Below are positions 35,389 to 46,270 of a DNA stretch of 64,000 nt, piece by piece; the stretch's first letter is position 1; every line of letters begins with the position of its first letter. Below the pieces are notes generated by a model. The model saw only the letters and a list, made by a program, of their open reading frames with translations. It was not told the DNA's origin and did not search any database. The position numbers and the translations under genes were made by a program. Origin of the DNA: Boothiomyces macroporosus (lineage: Eukaryota > Chytridiomycota > Chytridiomycetes > Rhizophydiales > Terramycetaceae); assembly GCA_027604185.1 (NCBI GenBank), contig JADGKB010000060.1, positions 21,703 through 85,702 of the forward strand. Reading direction: 5' to 3'.

Positions 35389-36306
35389 ATGCTTCTTGTT
35401 CAAAAGCACATTGAATACATCCAATCACTGGATACAAACAAAGACCTGCAATCACATCTATCAAACCATCTCCGCTTAAACGGAATCTATTGGGCGACCA
35501 CATGTCTATACCTCTTGAATTCAATTCATTTGTTTGACAAGAATCAAGTAATTAAGCAAGTGATGGAGTGTTTAAAAGAAGATGGAGGGTTTGCAGGTTA
35601 CCCCACCCACGACTCTCATTTACTGTTCACACTCTCTGCCATCCAAATCCTCGCAATTTATGATTCACTCGATCTAATTCAAGAAAAAACCATTCAGTTT
35701 ATTCTGGATTTGCAAAAAGAGGAAGGATCTGTAGCTGGTGACAAGTATGGTGAAACAGATACTAGATTTATATATTGTGCTGTTTCAGCTCTTTCAATCC
35801 TTGGATGTTTAGAAAGATTGAATACAGATAGAATCACAGAGTATTTAGTTAAATGTCAAAACTTTGATGGTGGGTTTGGTAGTGTTATTAATGCTGAATC
35901 ACATGCTGGACAAATATTCTGTGCAGTTGGAGCGTTAAAAATAATGAACAATTTACACCTAGTAGATTGTGATCGGTTGGGTTGGTGGCTGAGTGAAAGA
36001 CAATTGGATAGTGGAGGCTTGAATGGACGACCTGAAAAACTCCCTGATGTTTGTTATTCATGGTGGGTACTTTCAAGCTTGGAAATGATTGATAGAGTAT
36101 GGATAGACCTTGATAAACTATCCGGATTTATCCTTCGCTGTCAAGACGAGAATGGAGGTATTTCAGATAGAGAAGGTAATATGGTTGATGTATTCCATAC
36201 TTTATTTGGTGTTTGTGGATTATCTTTTTGTGGGTATGAAGGGTTACTTGCTGTTGATCCGCGGTACTGTCTCCCACTTGAAGTAACTCGACGGCTAGGG
36301 TTATAA
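35389..36306 (+). CDS. BET2: Rab geranylgeranyltransferase beta subunit
   Basis: Catalytic beta subunit that geranylgeranylates the C-terminal cysteines of Rab GTPases with the alpha subunit and Rep.  305 residues, intronless. Prenyltransferase repeats: LRLNGIYWATTCLYLL, EDGGFAGYPTHDSHLLFTLS, CQNFDGGFGSVINAESHAGQ, LDSGGLNGRPEKLPDVCYSW, CQDENGGISDREGNMVDVFH. Zinc ligands fit the Asp-Cys of LPDVCYSWW and the His of VDVFHTLFG. The ATG at 35389 (MLLVQKHIEYIQSLD) matches the family start; an upstream GTG in frame is not a normal eukaryotic start. Confidence 0.95.
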   Translation: MLLVQKHIEYIQSLDTNKDLQSHLSNHLRLNGIYWATTCLYLLNSIHLFDKNQVIKQVMECLKEDGGFAGYPTHDSHLLFTLSAIQILAIYDSLDLIQEKTIQFILDLQKEEGSVAGDKYGETDTRFIYCAVSALSILGCLERLNTDRITEYLVKCQNFDGGFGSVINAESHAGQIFCAVGALKIMNNLHLVDCDRLGWWLSERQLDSGGLNGRPEKLPDVCYSWWVLSSLEMIDRVWIDLDKLSGFILRCQDENGGISDREGNMVDVFHTLFGVCGLSFCGYEGLLAVDPRYCLPLEVTRRLGL

Positions 36307-36376
36307 TATATTTAATATCTTGATTTTCTACTCTGTACTGTACATGAAAAAGCCAAATTTTGCTTGAATCTCAAAA

Positions 36377-37195
36377 ATGAAATTCCTGACTTACAACATT
36401 TACCTCAGACCACCGCTGATCCATTCAAAAGGAGGTGATTTCAAAGACGGCAGATTACAAAAGTTTCTCCGACATATAAGCAACTACGACATTATCTGCC
36501 TACAAGAATGCTTTGGTGTACTTTCGCACCGCCAACAAACGCTTCTTGACCATGCAAAAGAAGAAGGATTCCAGTACTCTGTTGTCTCGCCTTCCAATTA
36601 TTCAAATTTGCAAATCGATTGCGGGTTAGTGATTTTATCAAAATTTCCCTTTGTTGAAACTGTATTCAAGTGCTATGGGAACGGATGCCATTCAGATAGG
36701 TATGCGGCTAAAGGAGTACTGGGAGCATGTGTAGAAATTAACAGCGAAAAAGTATGGGTATTCACCACACATACCCAAGCCTCGTATCAGCTATGGCCAG
36801 AGCTATCTGATCCAGCAGTAATGGCCCGTACTGCACAACTAAGAATGCTGCAAGAATATATAAAGAGTTTCAAGGCAGACAAGCTACTACTAGCCGGTGA
36901 TTTCAATGTAAATTCATTCAACGAAAATGAAGAGTTGGGCGAGCATGCTAAAGAATACATTCAAATGATGGATATACTGAAGCCACTTGGTGTTACTGAT
37001 ACAGTACTGGAATTAAAAGGAAAGCATATTCACACAACCACGCGTATTCATGAACACCAGCATTTGGAACTAAAGTGTCTTGATTACATATTTTACAAGA
37101 ATGTTAAACCAACGAGAGTGGATATCAATGAGTTTAGAGATGGCAATGAGTGTTTGTCTGATCACTGTGGTGTTGAATTGGAATTTGGCCTTTAA
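36377..37195 (+). CDS. Neutral sphingomyelinase-like EEP enzyme
   Basis: 272 residues, intronless. Endonuclease/exonuclease/phosphatase fold with metal-dependent motifs in order: TYNIYLRP, ICLQECFGVL, DCGLVILSKFP, THTQASY, LLLAGDFNVN, LDYIFYKNV, SDHCGVELEF. The combination NIYLRP...LQECFG...THTQ is typical of neutral sphingomyelinases rather than DNA endonucleases, but no transmembrane anchor is present and substrate is inferred only. The stop is inside TAATAAA. Confidence 0.8.
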   Translation: MKFLTYNIYLRPPLIHSKGGDFKDGRLQKFLRHISNYDIICLQECFGVLSHRQQTLLDHAKEEGFQYSVVSPSNYSNLQIDCGLVILSKFPFVETVFKCYGNGCHSDRYAAKGVLGACVEINSEKVWVFTTHTQASYQLWPELSDPAVMARTAQLRMLQEYIKSFKADKLLLAGDFNVNSFNENEELGEHAKEYIQMMDILKPLGVTDTVLELKGKHIHTTTRIHEHQHLELKCLDYIFYKNVKPTRVDINEFRDGNECLSDHCGVELEFGL

Positions 37196-37495
37196 TAAAG
37201 GATGTATCTCTTAATTATCCATATCCTAAAAGAGGATTTATCTGGTTGGGCAAGTATCATATCACAAGTACCATTTGATTACTCTATCTCTGTAACCACC
37301 AACTATGTGGTACTGGTTATCATTCGTTCGAGTAGTACCAACCGCCAAATCCGACCTATATCCGATAGCACATGTGGAATGAGTCACTCTATTTGGTCAT
37401 ACACAAGAGAAAAAACATTCTTTCAAATACCATTTGGTTCTCGAAGCACGTGACAGGCGGCATATAAGTGGCATGGATTGTGAAATTTGTTGAAA
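37196..37495. promoter_or_regulatory. Upstream region of GDSL hydrolase gene
   Basis: 300 bp. Contains a CACGTG E-box (37447-37452) followed by GGCATATAAG, a TATA-like element, about 35 bp before the GDSL ATG. The 83-codon ORF here has no family character. Confidence 0.5.
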
Positions 37496-38332
37496 ATGAT
37501 TTTGGCACTCTTATCAGTCGCTCTTGCTACTCCCCTTCACAAACCAGAAGTTGTAGGATTCGGTGATTCATGGACTGATGACGGCAAAGGCTCCTTTGTA
37601 CTAACCAACGGTGCTTGGCCACCTTCGTACTACTACCAAGGTCGTTTTTCCAATGGCCCAGTATGGATTGAATACTATTCCAAGATGACTAGTTCTGCCT
37701 TAACAGACTTTGCAACTGGTGGTGCGACCTACGACTCGTCTCTAGTACAAGGATACACTGGAGCAAACGGTGATGTGCCAGCACCAGCAGTAAAGGACCA
37801 AATTCTAAAGTATTTGCCAACCAACAACAAGAAAGTTGATTATTTTGTGCTTGCTGGTGGAAACGATTACTTTTTTGGAATTTCTAATGGAATCACTCCT
37901 GTTCAAGTCGTCTCTAAAGCTGCTGCTGATGTACAATTGTTGCTACCTACTGCCAGATCCGTTGTTGTGTTGAATCTTCCGCCTTTGGCTCCTCTTCCTT
38001 ATTTCGGCGGTGCTTCTACTCCAACTGCGCAGTTGTTTGCTCAATATGGGCAATGGCATAACGGAAATCTTACTGCTGCTTTCAAGAATGAAAAAAAAGT
38101 ACACGTGTTTGACTTGTACACTGTCATTCAAAAGCTAATCAGTTCAGGGGAATACATACTTGATTCATGTGTCAATGCCACCACCAGTGCCGTTTGCTCC
38201 CAGCCAGAAAAGTACATGTACTGGGACCAGTTCCACTTTACCACCACTATCCATCAAAAAATCGCTAAAGCTGTTGAGGACTGGAAATGCGCCATTGGCT
38301 CACACTCCAATATTGTTGGATCTAGAAAATAA
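37496..38332 (+). CDS. Secreted GDSL/SGNH hydrolase
   Basis: 278 residues. A short signal peptide (MILALLSVALATPL) is followed by block I GFGDSWTDDG (catalytic Ser in GDS), block III LAGGNDYFFG, and block V YWDQFHFTTTIH with the Asp-x-x-His pair. Fungal relatives are secreted lipases or carbohydrate acetylesterases; the substrate is not deducible. Intronless. The stop overlaps AATAAA (AAATAAAG). Confidence 0.9.
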   Translation: MILALLSVALATPLHKPEVVGFGDSWTDDGKGSFVLTNGAWPPSYYYQGRFSNGPVWIEYYSKMTSSALTDFATGGATYDSSLVQGYTGANGDVPAPAVKDQILKYLPTNNKKVDYFVLAGGNDYFFGISNGITPVQVVSKAAADVQLLLPTARSVVVLNLPPLAPLPYFGGASTPTAQLFAQYGQWHNGNLTAAFKNEKKVHVFDLYTVIQKLISSGEYILDSCVNATTSAVCSQPEKYMYWDQFHFTTTIHQKIAKAVEDWKCAIGSHSNIVGSRK

Positions 38333-38403
38333 AGTAGTTTAGACTCTTTTAAGTTGGGCTCACTTGTCACAAATAGAGTAAAGCCACTTTGAAAGTTTTA
38401 CTT

Positions 38404-38613
38404 ATGACTGAACAAACCAAGAATGCTCCAACAATTCAGCAACCTCAACCACTAGTGACTTTTGACGTACCGCCAAAGCCTGTTATTCGTGCTCATGAAG
38501 TAAAACCTACAAAGTATCCTCTTTCACAAGACTGGCCGGATGATGGAGCATCCAGAAGAGTTTCATATATGTGTTCGCAAGGAGGTAGCTGCTGCTACAA
38601 TGATTATTACTAA
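38404..38613 (+). CDS. Small proline-rich protein with Cys tail
   Basis: 69 codons. N-terminal half rich in P, Q and T (TIQQPQPLVTFDVPPKPVI); the end MCSQGGSCCYNDYY has a CC pair reminiscent of lipid-modified or CYSTM-like tails, but no hydrophobic segment. No family assigned. Intronless, 70 bp after the GDSL gene, same strand. Confidence 0.5.
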   Translation: MTEQTKNAPTIQQPQPLVTFDVPPKPVIRAHEVKPTKYPLSQDWPDDGASRRVSYMCSQGGSCCYNDYY

Positions 38614-38752
38614 AGCCCTAATTAGTTTCAAATGTTTATTTTCAATGGACTGCATCTCATTAAATACTTGCTCAGAAAATAAAATATATTACTCGCTCGA
38701 TCCATTCACAAACTCTCTTGTAATGCTACTGCATCCACTAAATTAACAAAAT

Positions 38753-41700
38753 TTACTCTTGGTTCTTTTCAATTCGGTAATAATAATCCGTATACTCGCC
38801 TTTTCCGATCAATTGCATAAAATCTTCGTCGTGTGTAATTACAATTAGCTGAAAGTTTCGCTGGTTTTGTCGAGATTCAATTATACCACAAAGACTTTTT
38901 GCCAAGCTGCTAATGTTCTCCTTGTCCAGGTTGGTCGTTGGTTCGTCAAGAGTTAGTATTCCACAATGAAGACAAAATGTTTCGGCCAGAGCAAGTCGGA
39001 TTATGATGCATGCTAATACTTTTTGACCAGCAGAGCATCTTCCACGCATATCCATTTCTACATCTCCACGTACCATTACTACTCGGTAGTTGTATGATCG
39101 TTTGGTTTGTGCATCACTATTGGCCTTGATTTCAATCGTATCAATATCACTCCCACGGTACGTTTTCATCCACAGCTCTCTTATGATCTTGTTGATTTCT
39201 TGCATTTTTGTGTGGTGGAACTTCATAATAGCTTGTTCTAGCCCCAAAGCGTACTTTTCCAAATCACTGGTTTCCAGCTCTGTTGATGATACTTTGTACA
39301 ACAACTCCATATATATTTTTTCAATATCTTTATATTCTGTATTGATTGTATTTGTTATTCTTGTAACTTGAGCCTCCAGTTGCTTGATTGTTCCGTAAAG
39401 TTCAGATCTTTCACTGTTCAGTTCGTCACATTCAATCTTTAATTGCTGGTACTTTAAAGCTATTTCTTGTGAATCAATTTGCTGAATCTCATTCTTCATT
39501 TCGTTTATGGACTCTTGCACAGTTGTCAACTCTCTTTCAACTTTACGTTTTTGCAAATTGTCTTCAATCATTCTCTTTTCCACCAGTTTCTCGCTCTGTA
39601 GTTTTGAAACAGAATCAAGCTCTTGGTTAACCAGCGAAATTTCTGATTCAAGTTGTGCAATGTTGCTTTGAAGCTGATTAATCCTTGCCTGGCATGCTTG
39701 CAATTGATCCAGCTTTTCTTGCTCATATCTTTGGATTTGCTGGTCAAGTGTGCTCATTTGATTTAATGCATTCTGATATCCTTGCAGTTTAGAATTGAAA
39801 ACTTGTTCTTGTTTTGAAACTTGAGACTGTAGATCTTTGATTTGGCTTTCAATCTCTGAAGCTTTTTGAGAAACATCTGCGACTTGCTGTTGTTTTTCAT
39901 TTATTTGCAAGTGTAGTTTTTGCATTTCTTGGATGTTTTCTTGGACTTGTTTCTTCATTTTTTCAATCTCCAATTTTTCATATTCTTTTTGCTTGATTTC
40001 GTCTTTTAAATCGCGGATTCGAGACTCTCTTTGGTTTTGTTCATGCTGTTTAATCCGTATTTGTGTATTTTGGCGGTCTATTTTTTGTCTGAGAAGCTTG
40101 CATTCATTTAATACTGTTTCATATTCTTGCTGTACTTCAGCCATTGACTTTGTTGATCCAGAGAGCTGCAAGTCATTCATTAAGCTAGTAATATCCCTTG
40201 CCAACTGTTCAAGTTCTTTGTTCAATTTTACAATTTCAGTAACTCTGCTATACAGTCCATTCATTTGTTCAATTTCTAATTCCAAAACAGTCAATTCAGC
40301 TACATCATCTTCAGTAGTTGTTGTAAGAGAAGATCGCTCCTTTTCTAGCTGATCTCTCTGTTGTCGAAGCGCAGGGATTTCTTGGTTGGACAAACGGTCA
40401 CAGTCGTCAAAAACGGATGACAGATGGTTTAATCTTTCAAGCGTACTCTGCCATGTTTCTACTTGGATTTCGGCATTCCTGGTTGCGCCTGGTACTTTTT
40501 GCAAAATCCCTTCTAGTTTTTGTTTAAATTGACCTCCTTGGTTATCAGAATCAAATTTTCGCACACTCTAGTTAATTCAATGTACCATAATGGACAGCAT
40601 TTCGTTTCGTCGTACTTTTTAATGAATTTTTCATACATGCTTGTAGCGCTTTTCATTGATGTCAGAGTAGATTTAGCCTCATTGTGTTTTATCTCTGCTT
40701 GATTCTTTGCAGATTTGTAATCATCATTTCCACACACACTTTTGATTTTATCCAATTTTAATGACAGTTCTGAAGTTTTTTGGGAATGCTGCGTTCTGAT
40801 CAATGATAATCTAGAATCTATTGCAGATATCTGTTGGTTTGTTTTGTTGAATCTACAGTAAGAAGGATTGAAACCTTTCTTTAGTTTCATTATATCGGGT
40901 TTGCTTTTCACTTTTCATGCTCAATACTTGGTCACCAACTGTTTCAATATTGAATTCAAATGGTAGCTCTGCTTTTACAGCAGTAACTAGTCTGTTGTAG
41001 GTTTCCTTCTTTCTGTTTCTTTCGGTCTGTTTTAATGACAATCTAGCACGAGTGTCTCCTTGCAAATTGTATACACTCATTTCGTCCTGCAGTTGCTCAC
41101 AAATCCTTTCCTTTTCTTGCAATTCTGTTAACCAAGAGCTGTTTATATCAAAAGTTGGAGTTTGCTGGAGATCAATAATTTGTTGTTCCAAATCTTCAAT
41201 TGAATCAAAAGTAGCCGAATTGATTTGCACATTAAGTTGGCTGTTCTTTTGCTCCAATTGACTGATCAAGCTTGTGGTAATTCTTTTGAATTCAAGAAAC
41301 TGTGACTGGGATGTATTCACTTGGTTTAATTGTTGGAATAATTCGTTTTCCTTTGCCTTCATTTCCGTTTTAAAGTTGTTCAGCTCTTTTTGTTTTTCAT
41401 TTGTGATATTCTTCAAATCGCTTGGATTGATTCGCTTTTGTTCAAGATCTTTGATCAAGTTTTCCTTGTCTTTAATCAGTTGATTGTATTGCTCTTGTTC
41501 TGCTAGGAACTGTCCTCTTCTGGTAAGTTCGTTACCTGTTATTAAGGCAAGTTACTTTTCTTTTCAGTCAAGTCATTGATGTTTTTAGTCAATTGCTGTT
41601 TTTTTAACATCAAATCTTGACTAGGATTTACAAACTCCAAGTGGCGATTCAACATCAACTCCAACTGAGCATCACTCTGATCCATGATTTGAATGTTACT

Positions 41701-42668
41701 CAATTGGGTACGTTGATTTTCCAATAGCTCCAATTGTAAATTCAACTGATTCAGCTTGTTTTCCTTTTGAATTAGCGATTGCTTGGCCTTCATCAAGATT
41801 TCCATTTCATTTTCCTTTTGCTGAATTAAAGTCTGATCCAGTAAATCTATATCAAGGAAAACAAACTCATTCTGGTCCTGTGCTTGGCGATTTGCTTTTC
41901 TAAATCTTCTTTTTCCAGCCTCAAATTCATTGCCCGTTGTTTATTGATCTTGTCATTCTTTAATTGATTCTTTTCCACATTTAACTCTTCATTCTTTTTC
42001 TTTCTGATTTGCTTGATGTTTTCCAATGCCTTTGTGTATCTTGTTGCTGCAAATATCTCATCAAACTTTTTCTTTAGTGTAGCAGGGTCTGATAATGGCC
42101 AGAATGAATCTTCTTGATGGCAAAATCTATCTTAGATTTACTTACCTAATATAAGCAGTATATACATGACATTTTCCAGAATTGGTTTTGATACACCCAA
42201 GTGAAGAGGCATATCGTGGTCGATTTCAGCGCATTTGCTGCTAATTGAATGTTGCACGAGTGTTTTTGGGTCTCTAATCAGCAATAGCGACTCCAGCGTC
42301 TTATACTTGTACTGACTAGCAGTGAGCGACACTGATAAAGAGCGAGTAACTACCAGCTCATTTTGATTTACATTCCTAAATTTCAATTTCACTTGAGCTC
42401 TGATTTCATTTTCATTTGCAAGCTTATTACACACAAAATACCTTTGGATCAAATATGAATGCTCCGTTCTTGGTGTTGGACGGCTGCTCGCCGGTAGTCA
42501 AGTACTTTAAACACTCTATGATTGTGGTTTTCCCCGCACCTATGGTTATTATCAATTACCATTGTGGCCTACAATCAGAGTCAGCGGAGTGCAGAATTCA
42601 ATTTGCTGTCGATTCTCGTAATCAAAGGACCGGATGCCCTGAATCATCATTTTTTCCAAACATGCCAT
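38753..42668 (-). CDS. RAD50: DNA repair ATPase Rad50
   Basis: SMC-like ATPase of the Mre11-Rad50-Nbs1 complex for double-strand-break sensing and resection. 1251 residues after splicing (yeast 1312). Walker [18 protein letters not shown]-loop HQEDSFWPL, long coiled coils, zinc hook CCPLC, signature [13 protein letters not shown], Walker [12 protein letters not shown]. Introns: 40566-40585, 40853-40874, 41536-41555, 41847-41866, 42127-42165, 42423-42441, 42540-42559. The 39-nt intron is two back-to-back units. The 40566-40585 intron cuts inside the last cysteine codon of the zinc hook. Start [15 protein letters not shown] matches the family. Confidence 0.97.
42127..42165 (-). repeat. Two-unit intron array in RAD50
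   Basis: Read on the minus strand, the 39-nt intron is a 20-nt unit (42146-42165: GT...GCTTATATTAG) directly followed by a 19-nt unit (42127-42145: GTAAGT...TCTAAGATAG). Removing both joins GTC AT to A TTT TGC, giving the conserved VIFCHQED; removing either one alone shifts frame. Confidence 0.8.
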
Positions 42669-43033
42669 TTTGTGATTTTGATTTGTCCGAAAAAAAGTAG
42701 AACTTTGCGGGATTAAATTAACCTTGTGCTTAATTTGAGTAGATTACGAGTGTGGTTCGGTTGAACAACTAGGTTCCTCGTGGTGGCACTTGCGTGTTAT
42801 TGGATAACCCTGTGACCGCATTTGCAGACCTCTCTGGGTAGCTTATTGGGTTAGCTACTGGTACGGCTTCATGGGACTACTAACTGAGCAAGAGATGTGT
42901 ACTGCTTTCCGATAAATAAAGAAAAGGGACCACGTCAACTTGGGCTTTTGATTACCCCATTGGAACCAAACAAATGAAATTCCCTAACAGAATATCTCGC
43001 ATTAATAGAATCAGAGTAGGTCAACAAGTGAAA
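42669..43033. other. Intergenic region with a GC-richer core
   Basis: No ORF supported. Bases about 42735-42910 are clearly richer in G and C than the surroundings and contain a GTAGCT...AGCTAC hairpin (about 42838-42859). I could not match it to a tRNA, U snRNA, SRP or RNase P consensus. Confidence 0.35.
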
Positions 43034-43828
43034 TCATTGTTTATTGTTGTTTAGCGTTTTACAGTTACACGTAGTTTTAGTCAGCATGAATTTTGAAATC
43101 AAAACGTCAAGCATCAACAGCAATGTCCTGCTGTTATCCAAATTATCCGCAACTTGGTGAACCCACAAAAAGTACAAGTTTGTTTTCAAGTAAAGGAAAT
43201 CCGCAATCAATAGTATATCAATAAACTGAATAAAAGTAATTCGGAACGACGATTTAGCAACCAATTTTGTAAACGTTTTGCTAGCCTTTTTTCTTCCTCT
43301 AATAGTCATATAAATCAAGCCCAAGCCGACTACCGATTGTAAAACACCGCCAATGCTGACGATAGCCATTCCCCACCTAATTTTTGAAATTTGCATGAAA
43401 TTGCTTTGAGTACTTTGTAATACGTCAAACACGCGACCGAATAGCACGATTACGCTTGCTACTCCAGTAATAATTTTGAAGAATAAGGATTGATAATTGG
43501 ATACCATCGCAGTAACAATCATGTAGTTTACAACCATTTCGATTATTCGGATTATTGCCGCACACAGTGCCTGGCATACCCACACCCCAGTAGTGTCCGC
43601 ATCTGGATATATAGCTACGACATAGTAAGCAATCATGGCAAAGATGTTGTGTAGAACTGCAAAGGCTGTCGCCAAGACCAATAACTCTGCAACTTTATTC
43701 CTACCCAGGATGAGATAACAGTACGGAACGATAATGATTTCCAACACTTTTACGACTTCCCACCCTTCATTAATATTTGCCCAAACGGAAGCTACGAGTG
43801 CGGGATCTTCTGGATTTATATTTTGCAT
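43034..43828 (-). CDS. Seven-TM membrane protein, unknown
   Basis: 264 residues, intronless, with about seven hydrophobic segments (for example VVKVLEIIIVPYCYLIL, AELLVLATAFAVLHNIFAMI, GMAIVSIGGVLQSVVGLGLI) and a short polar tail TTCNCKTLNNNKQ. The plan resembles the 7TM part of the gene at 26684 (short N-terminus, basic final loop), but sequence similarity by eye is not enough to claim paralogy. Function unknown; could be a receptor-like or transporter-like protein. Confidence 0.65.
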   Translation of the reverse strand: MQNINPEDPALVASVWANINEGWEVVKVLEIIIVPYCYLILGRNKVAELLVLATAFAVLHNIFAMIAYYVVAIYPDADTTGVWVCQALCAAIIRIIEMVVNYMIVTAMVSNYQSLFFKIITGVASVIVLFGRVFDVLQSTQSNFMQISKIRWGMAIVSIGGVLQSVVGLGLIYMTIRGRKKASKTFTKLVAKSSFRITFIQFIDILLIADFLYLKTNLYFLWVHQVADNLDNSRTLLLMLDVLISKFMLTKTTCNCKTLNNNKQ

Positions 43829-44245
43829 TACAGCTGCAGTTTGTTAAAAAATGTTTAAATGACGTATGACTGTATTACTCATGTCATTTTAATTTGAACC
43901 AATCAATACCGGAGAATTTCATATAATATCTAACTGAAATGTTACACATCACAGAAACGTTTTTAAACGCGTTTTGTACCGTATTATTTGACGAATCACG
44001 CAGTTACAACAACCGACTCTTTGTCAGCTTTGGCTTCTTCTCTAGCCCTAGATCATCCAGGCACTATATGGATTACCTTTGTTTATGCAAGGGCTAAGCT
44101 ACTTCACCCGCCAAATGCGTACAGACCACCCTCGATATTTACAACTCGCCAGCCATGAATAAAACTCTCTAGATAGCCCCATCGTTGCCTCCAACCAATA
44201 TCCCACGTTGAAATAAACCCCACAATTTTTAATTTTTTTTTAAAA
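43829..44245. promoter_or_regulatory. Divergent region 7TM gene/DPH5
   Basis: About 417 bp between divergent starts. A T/A-rich run (44226-44245) precedes the DPH5 ATG. The central part is AT-rich with ACGTTTTTAAACGCGTTTTG near 43958-43977. No ORF is supported. Confidence 0.4.
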
Positions 44246-45129
44246 ATGCTCTTCATTATAGGACTGGGATTAGCGGATGAAAAGGACGTCACAGTCAAAG
44301 GACTAGAAGCGATAAAGTCGTGCAGTAGGATTTACCTTGAGGCCTATACTTCCATTCTATTAATCAACAAGGAGAAGTTGGAAGAATTTTATGGAAAGGA
44401 AATTACTGTAGCAGACAGAGAAATGGTTGAATCAGAGTCGGATACAATCTTGCATGGAGCGGATACAGACAATGTCGCTTTTCTGGTTGTTGGGGATCCA
44501 TTTGGGGCCACTACCCATACCGATTTGGTTCTAAGAGCGCACGAACTAGGAATAAAGACCAAAATGATTCATAATGCTTCAATTATGAATGCAATCGGGT
44601 GCTGCGGACTACAGCTCTACAACTACGGCCAGACTGTCTCTATAGTATTTTTCACTGAAAACTGGAAACCAGATTCTTTCTATGACAAGATTAAACAGAA
44701 TTTATCAATTGGGTTGCATACGCTCTGCTTGCTTGGTAAATAATTTTAATCCAGATATCAAAGTTAAAGAACAGAGCGAGGAAAATATGGCAAGAGGAAG
44801 AAAGATTTACGAGCCACCACGCTTCATGTCCAACAATACTTGCATCGCACAGCTACTAGAAATCGAAGAGAAGCGCCAAGAAAACCGTACTTTTTACTAA
44901 CACAGTGTACAATGAAAACACCATTGTCGTTGGATTAGCCAGAGTTGGAGCTGATGATCAAGTAATCAAAGTCGGAACAATGAAAGAATTGCTCGAGTAT
45001 GATTTTGGAAAGCCTTTACATTCCTTTATTATCCCTGGCAACATGCACTTTTTGGAAGCAGATTGTTTGAAGGAATATGCTGTCAGCAAAGAAAGTTTTG
45101 AAAAGTATGCTAAAGTATCACTGCATTAA
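44246..45129 (+). CDS. DPH5: Diphthine methyl ester synthase
   Basis: SAM-dependent methyltransferase, second step of EF2 diphthamide formation. 281 residues (yeast 300). Motifs: [104 protein letters not shown]. Two 19-nt introns: 44736-44754 and 44887-44905. The stop sits in TAATAAA. In the same window as its substrate gene EF2 and its pathway partner DPH1. Confidence 0.96.
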
Positions 45130-45195
45130 TAAATCCATATGCACCCAGTATTAATTTGTCTCTGTTCCTAGTACAGAAAAAAGTCAATCAAGCAA

Positions 45196-45813
45196 TCATT
45201 TATTGAGTTCAACCAATGGTTTGCCACTCTGTCTGTATATAGAGGCTTTTCTATTTGGTTGTCTAATCTCATCATGTCTAAACTGTACCAGCGTCCCTCT
45301 TCTTTGGAGCCCACACTCTTTTCTAGATGGCAGATCATGAACTGTACCTCTACGTTTTAGTTCCTCTTTAGGAGCAAGTTTCACAAGCGTTGGTCTACGT
45401 TTCAACTCTACTGCTGGAGCATCATTTGGTTTTTTTGATGAGCGGACTGATTTATAGTCTGTGGATTCTTTTATTGCTGATTTGTAGTCGCTTGGAATCA
45501 ATCGCACCGTTTGCTGACTGTAGTTTGTCTCCAATCGTGCGGATGTTTTGTAATCACTTGAATCCAACTTTGCTGCTACTCTAGTCACCCTTTGGGGTCC
45601 AACAGGTCGTGCAAGTTGATCAAGGTAGTTTTCAACACGCTTGTTTACATTTTGATCTTTACTTTCAACAGCTGGTGCTCTAGTTTTTCGTTTAAAGAAT
45701 TTTGATAATTTGTCCAACAGCGAACCTTTTGTTATTGGAGTAGGTTCAAACGTTATTAATGGCATTGGAATGTTTGTTTGTTTGGACAGTTGTGAATCAT
45801 GAGTCGCGTTCAT
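45196..45813 (-). CDS. PITKGSLL-motif protein A
   Basis: 205 residues, intronless, unstructured and basic. Near the N-terminus: MPLITFEPTPITKGSLLDKL followed by SKFFKRK. It then carries repeated SDYKxS/TDYKS and RRxTLVxL / RRGTxxxL units. Ends GKPLVELNK, exactly where protein B and the MRL-like protein continue PLVSL/PLVDI into a zinc-like domain, so A looks like a family member lacking that domain. Function unknown; shared short motifs suggest a common binding partner. Confidence 0.65.
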   Translation of the reverse strand: MNATHDSQLSKQTNIPMPLITFEPTPITKGSLLDKLSKFFKRKTRAPAVESKDQNVNKRVENYLDQLARPVGPQRVTRVAAKLDSSDYKTSARLETNYSQQTVRLIPSDYKSAIKESTDYKSVRSSKKPNDAPAVELKRRPTLVKLAPKEELKRRGTVHDLPSRKECGLQRRGTLVQFRHDEIRQPNRKASIYRQSGKPLVELNK

Positions 45814-46270
45814 AAGCCATTCCTATTCTATTGATTGACGCGTTTAGGTCCATTTGGATCGAAAAATTATTACCATACTCGATTGTTGTAAAAAACACAT
45901 AATTTACCAAACTCTAAAGAATCAAGATCAGCAAGGTGGGATTTGTGTCTTGATTGATTTTGAACAGTTCTACTTGTATTTCATGGACTTTTGAATAGTT
46001 TAATATCATCTGGATTGGTAACTGGACCAAAGAAAATTACAAAACGAACAATAATAATCTTATTCGACTCTCAATTATTTGGTCAGTTTAGTTTTGGCGG
46101 CGGCCAGCAAAGGAAACTCGGCAGTGGGAAAAGACTCCCGACTGAACCTCATTATCATCAAACAACTACTCCAACCCAAATAAAACAATAAATTTGAATA
46201 TGGGCCACCACAATCAACTACTAACCTTTGTTTTTACTACTCAAAATTTTCATAGAGATATTTTAAAAAG
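45814..46270. other. Intergenic region with no supported gene
   Basis: Upstream of protein A (minus) and downstream of the KIX gene. The 66-codon plus-strand ORF at 45991-46191 has low-complexity, non-family composition. Nothing else seen. Confidence 0.4.

Noticed and set aside
37202..37453. 83-codon ORF
   Set aside because: Lies in the GDSL promoter with E-box and TATA-like elements; no family character.
41520..41535. A 16-nt GT...AG string (GTAACGAACTTACCAG) directly after a RAD50 intron, looking like another array unit
   Set aside because: It is needed as coding sequence (SNELTRRG); removing it breaks the frame.
45991..46191. 66-codon plus-strand ORF
   Set aside because: Low-complexity composition, no neighbour or motif support.
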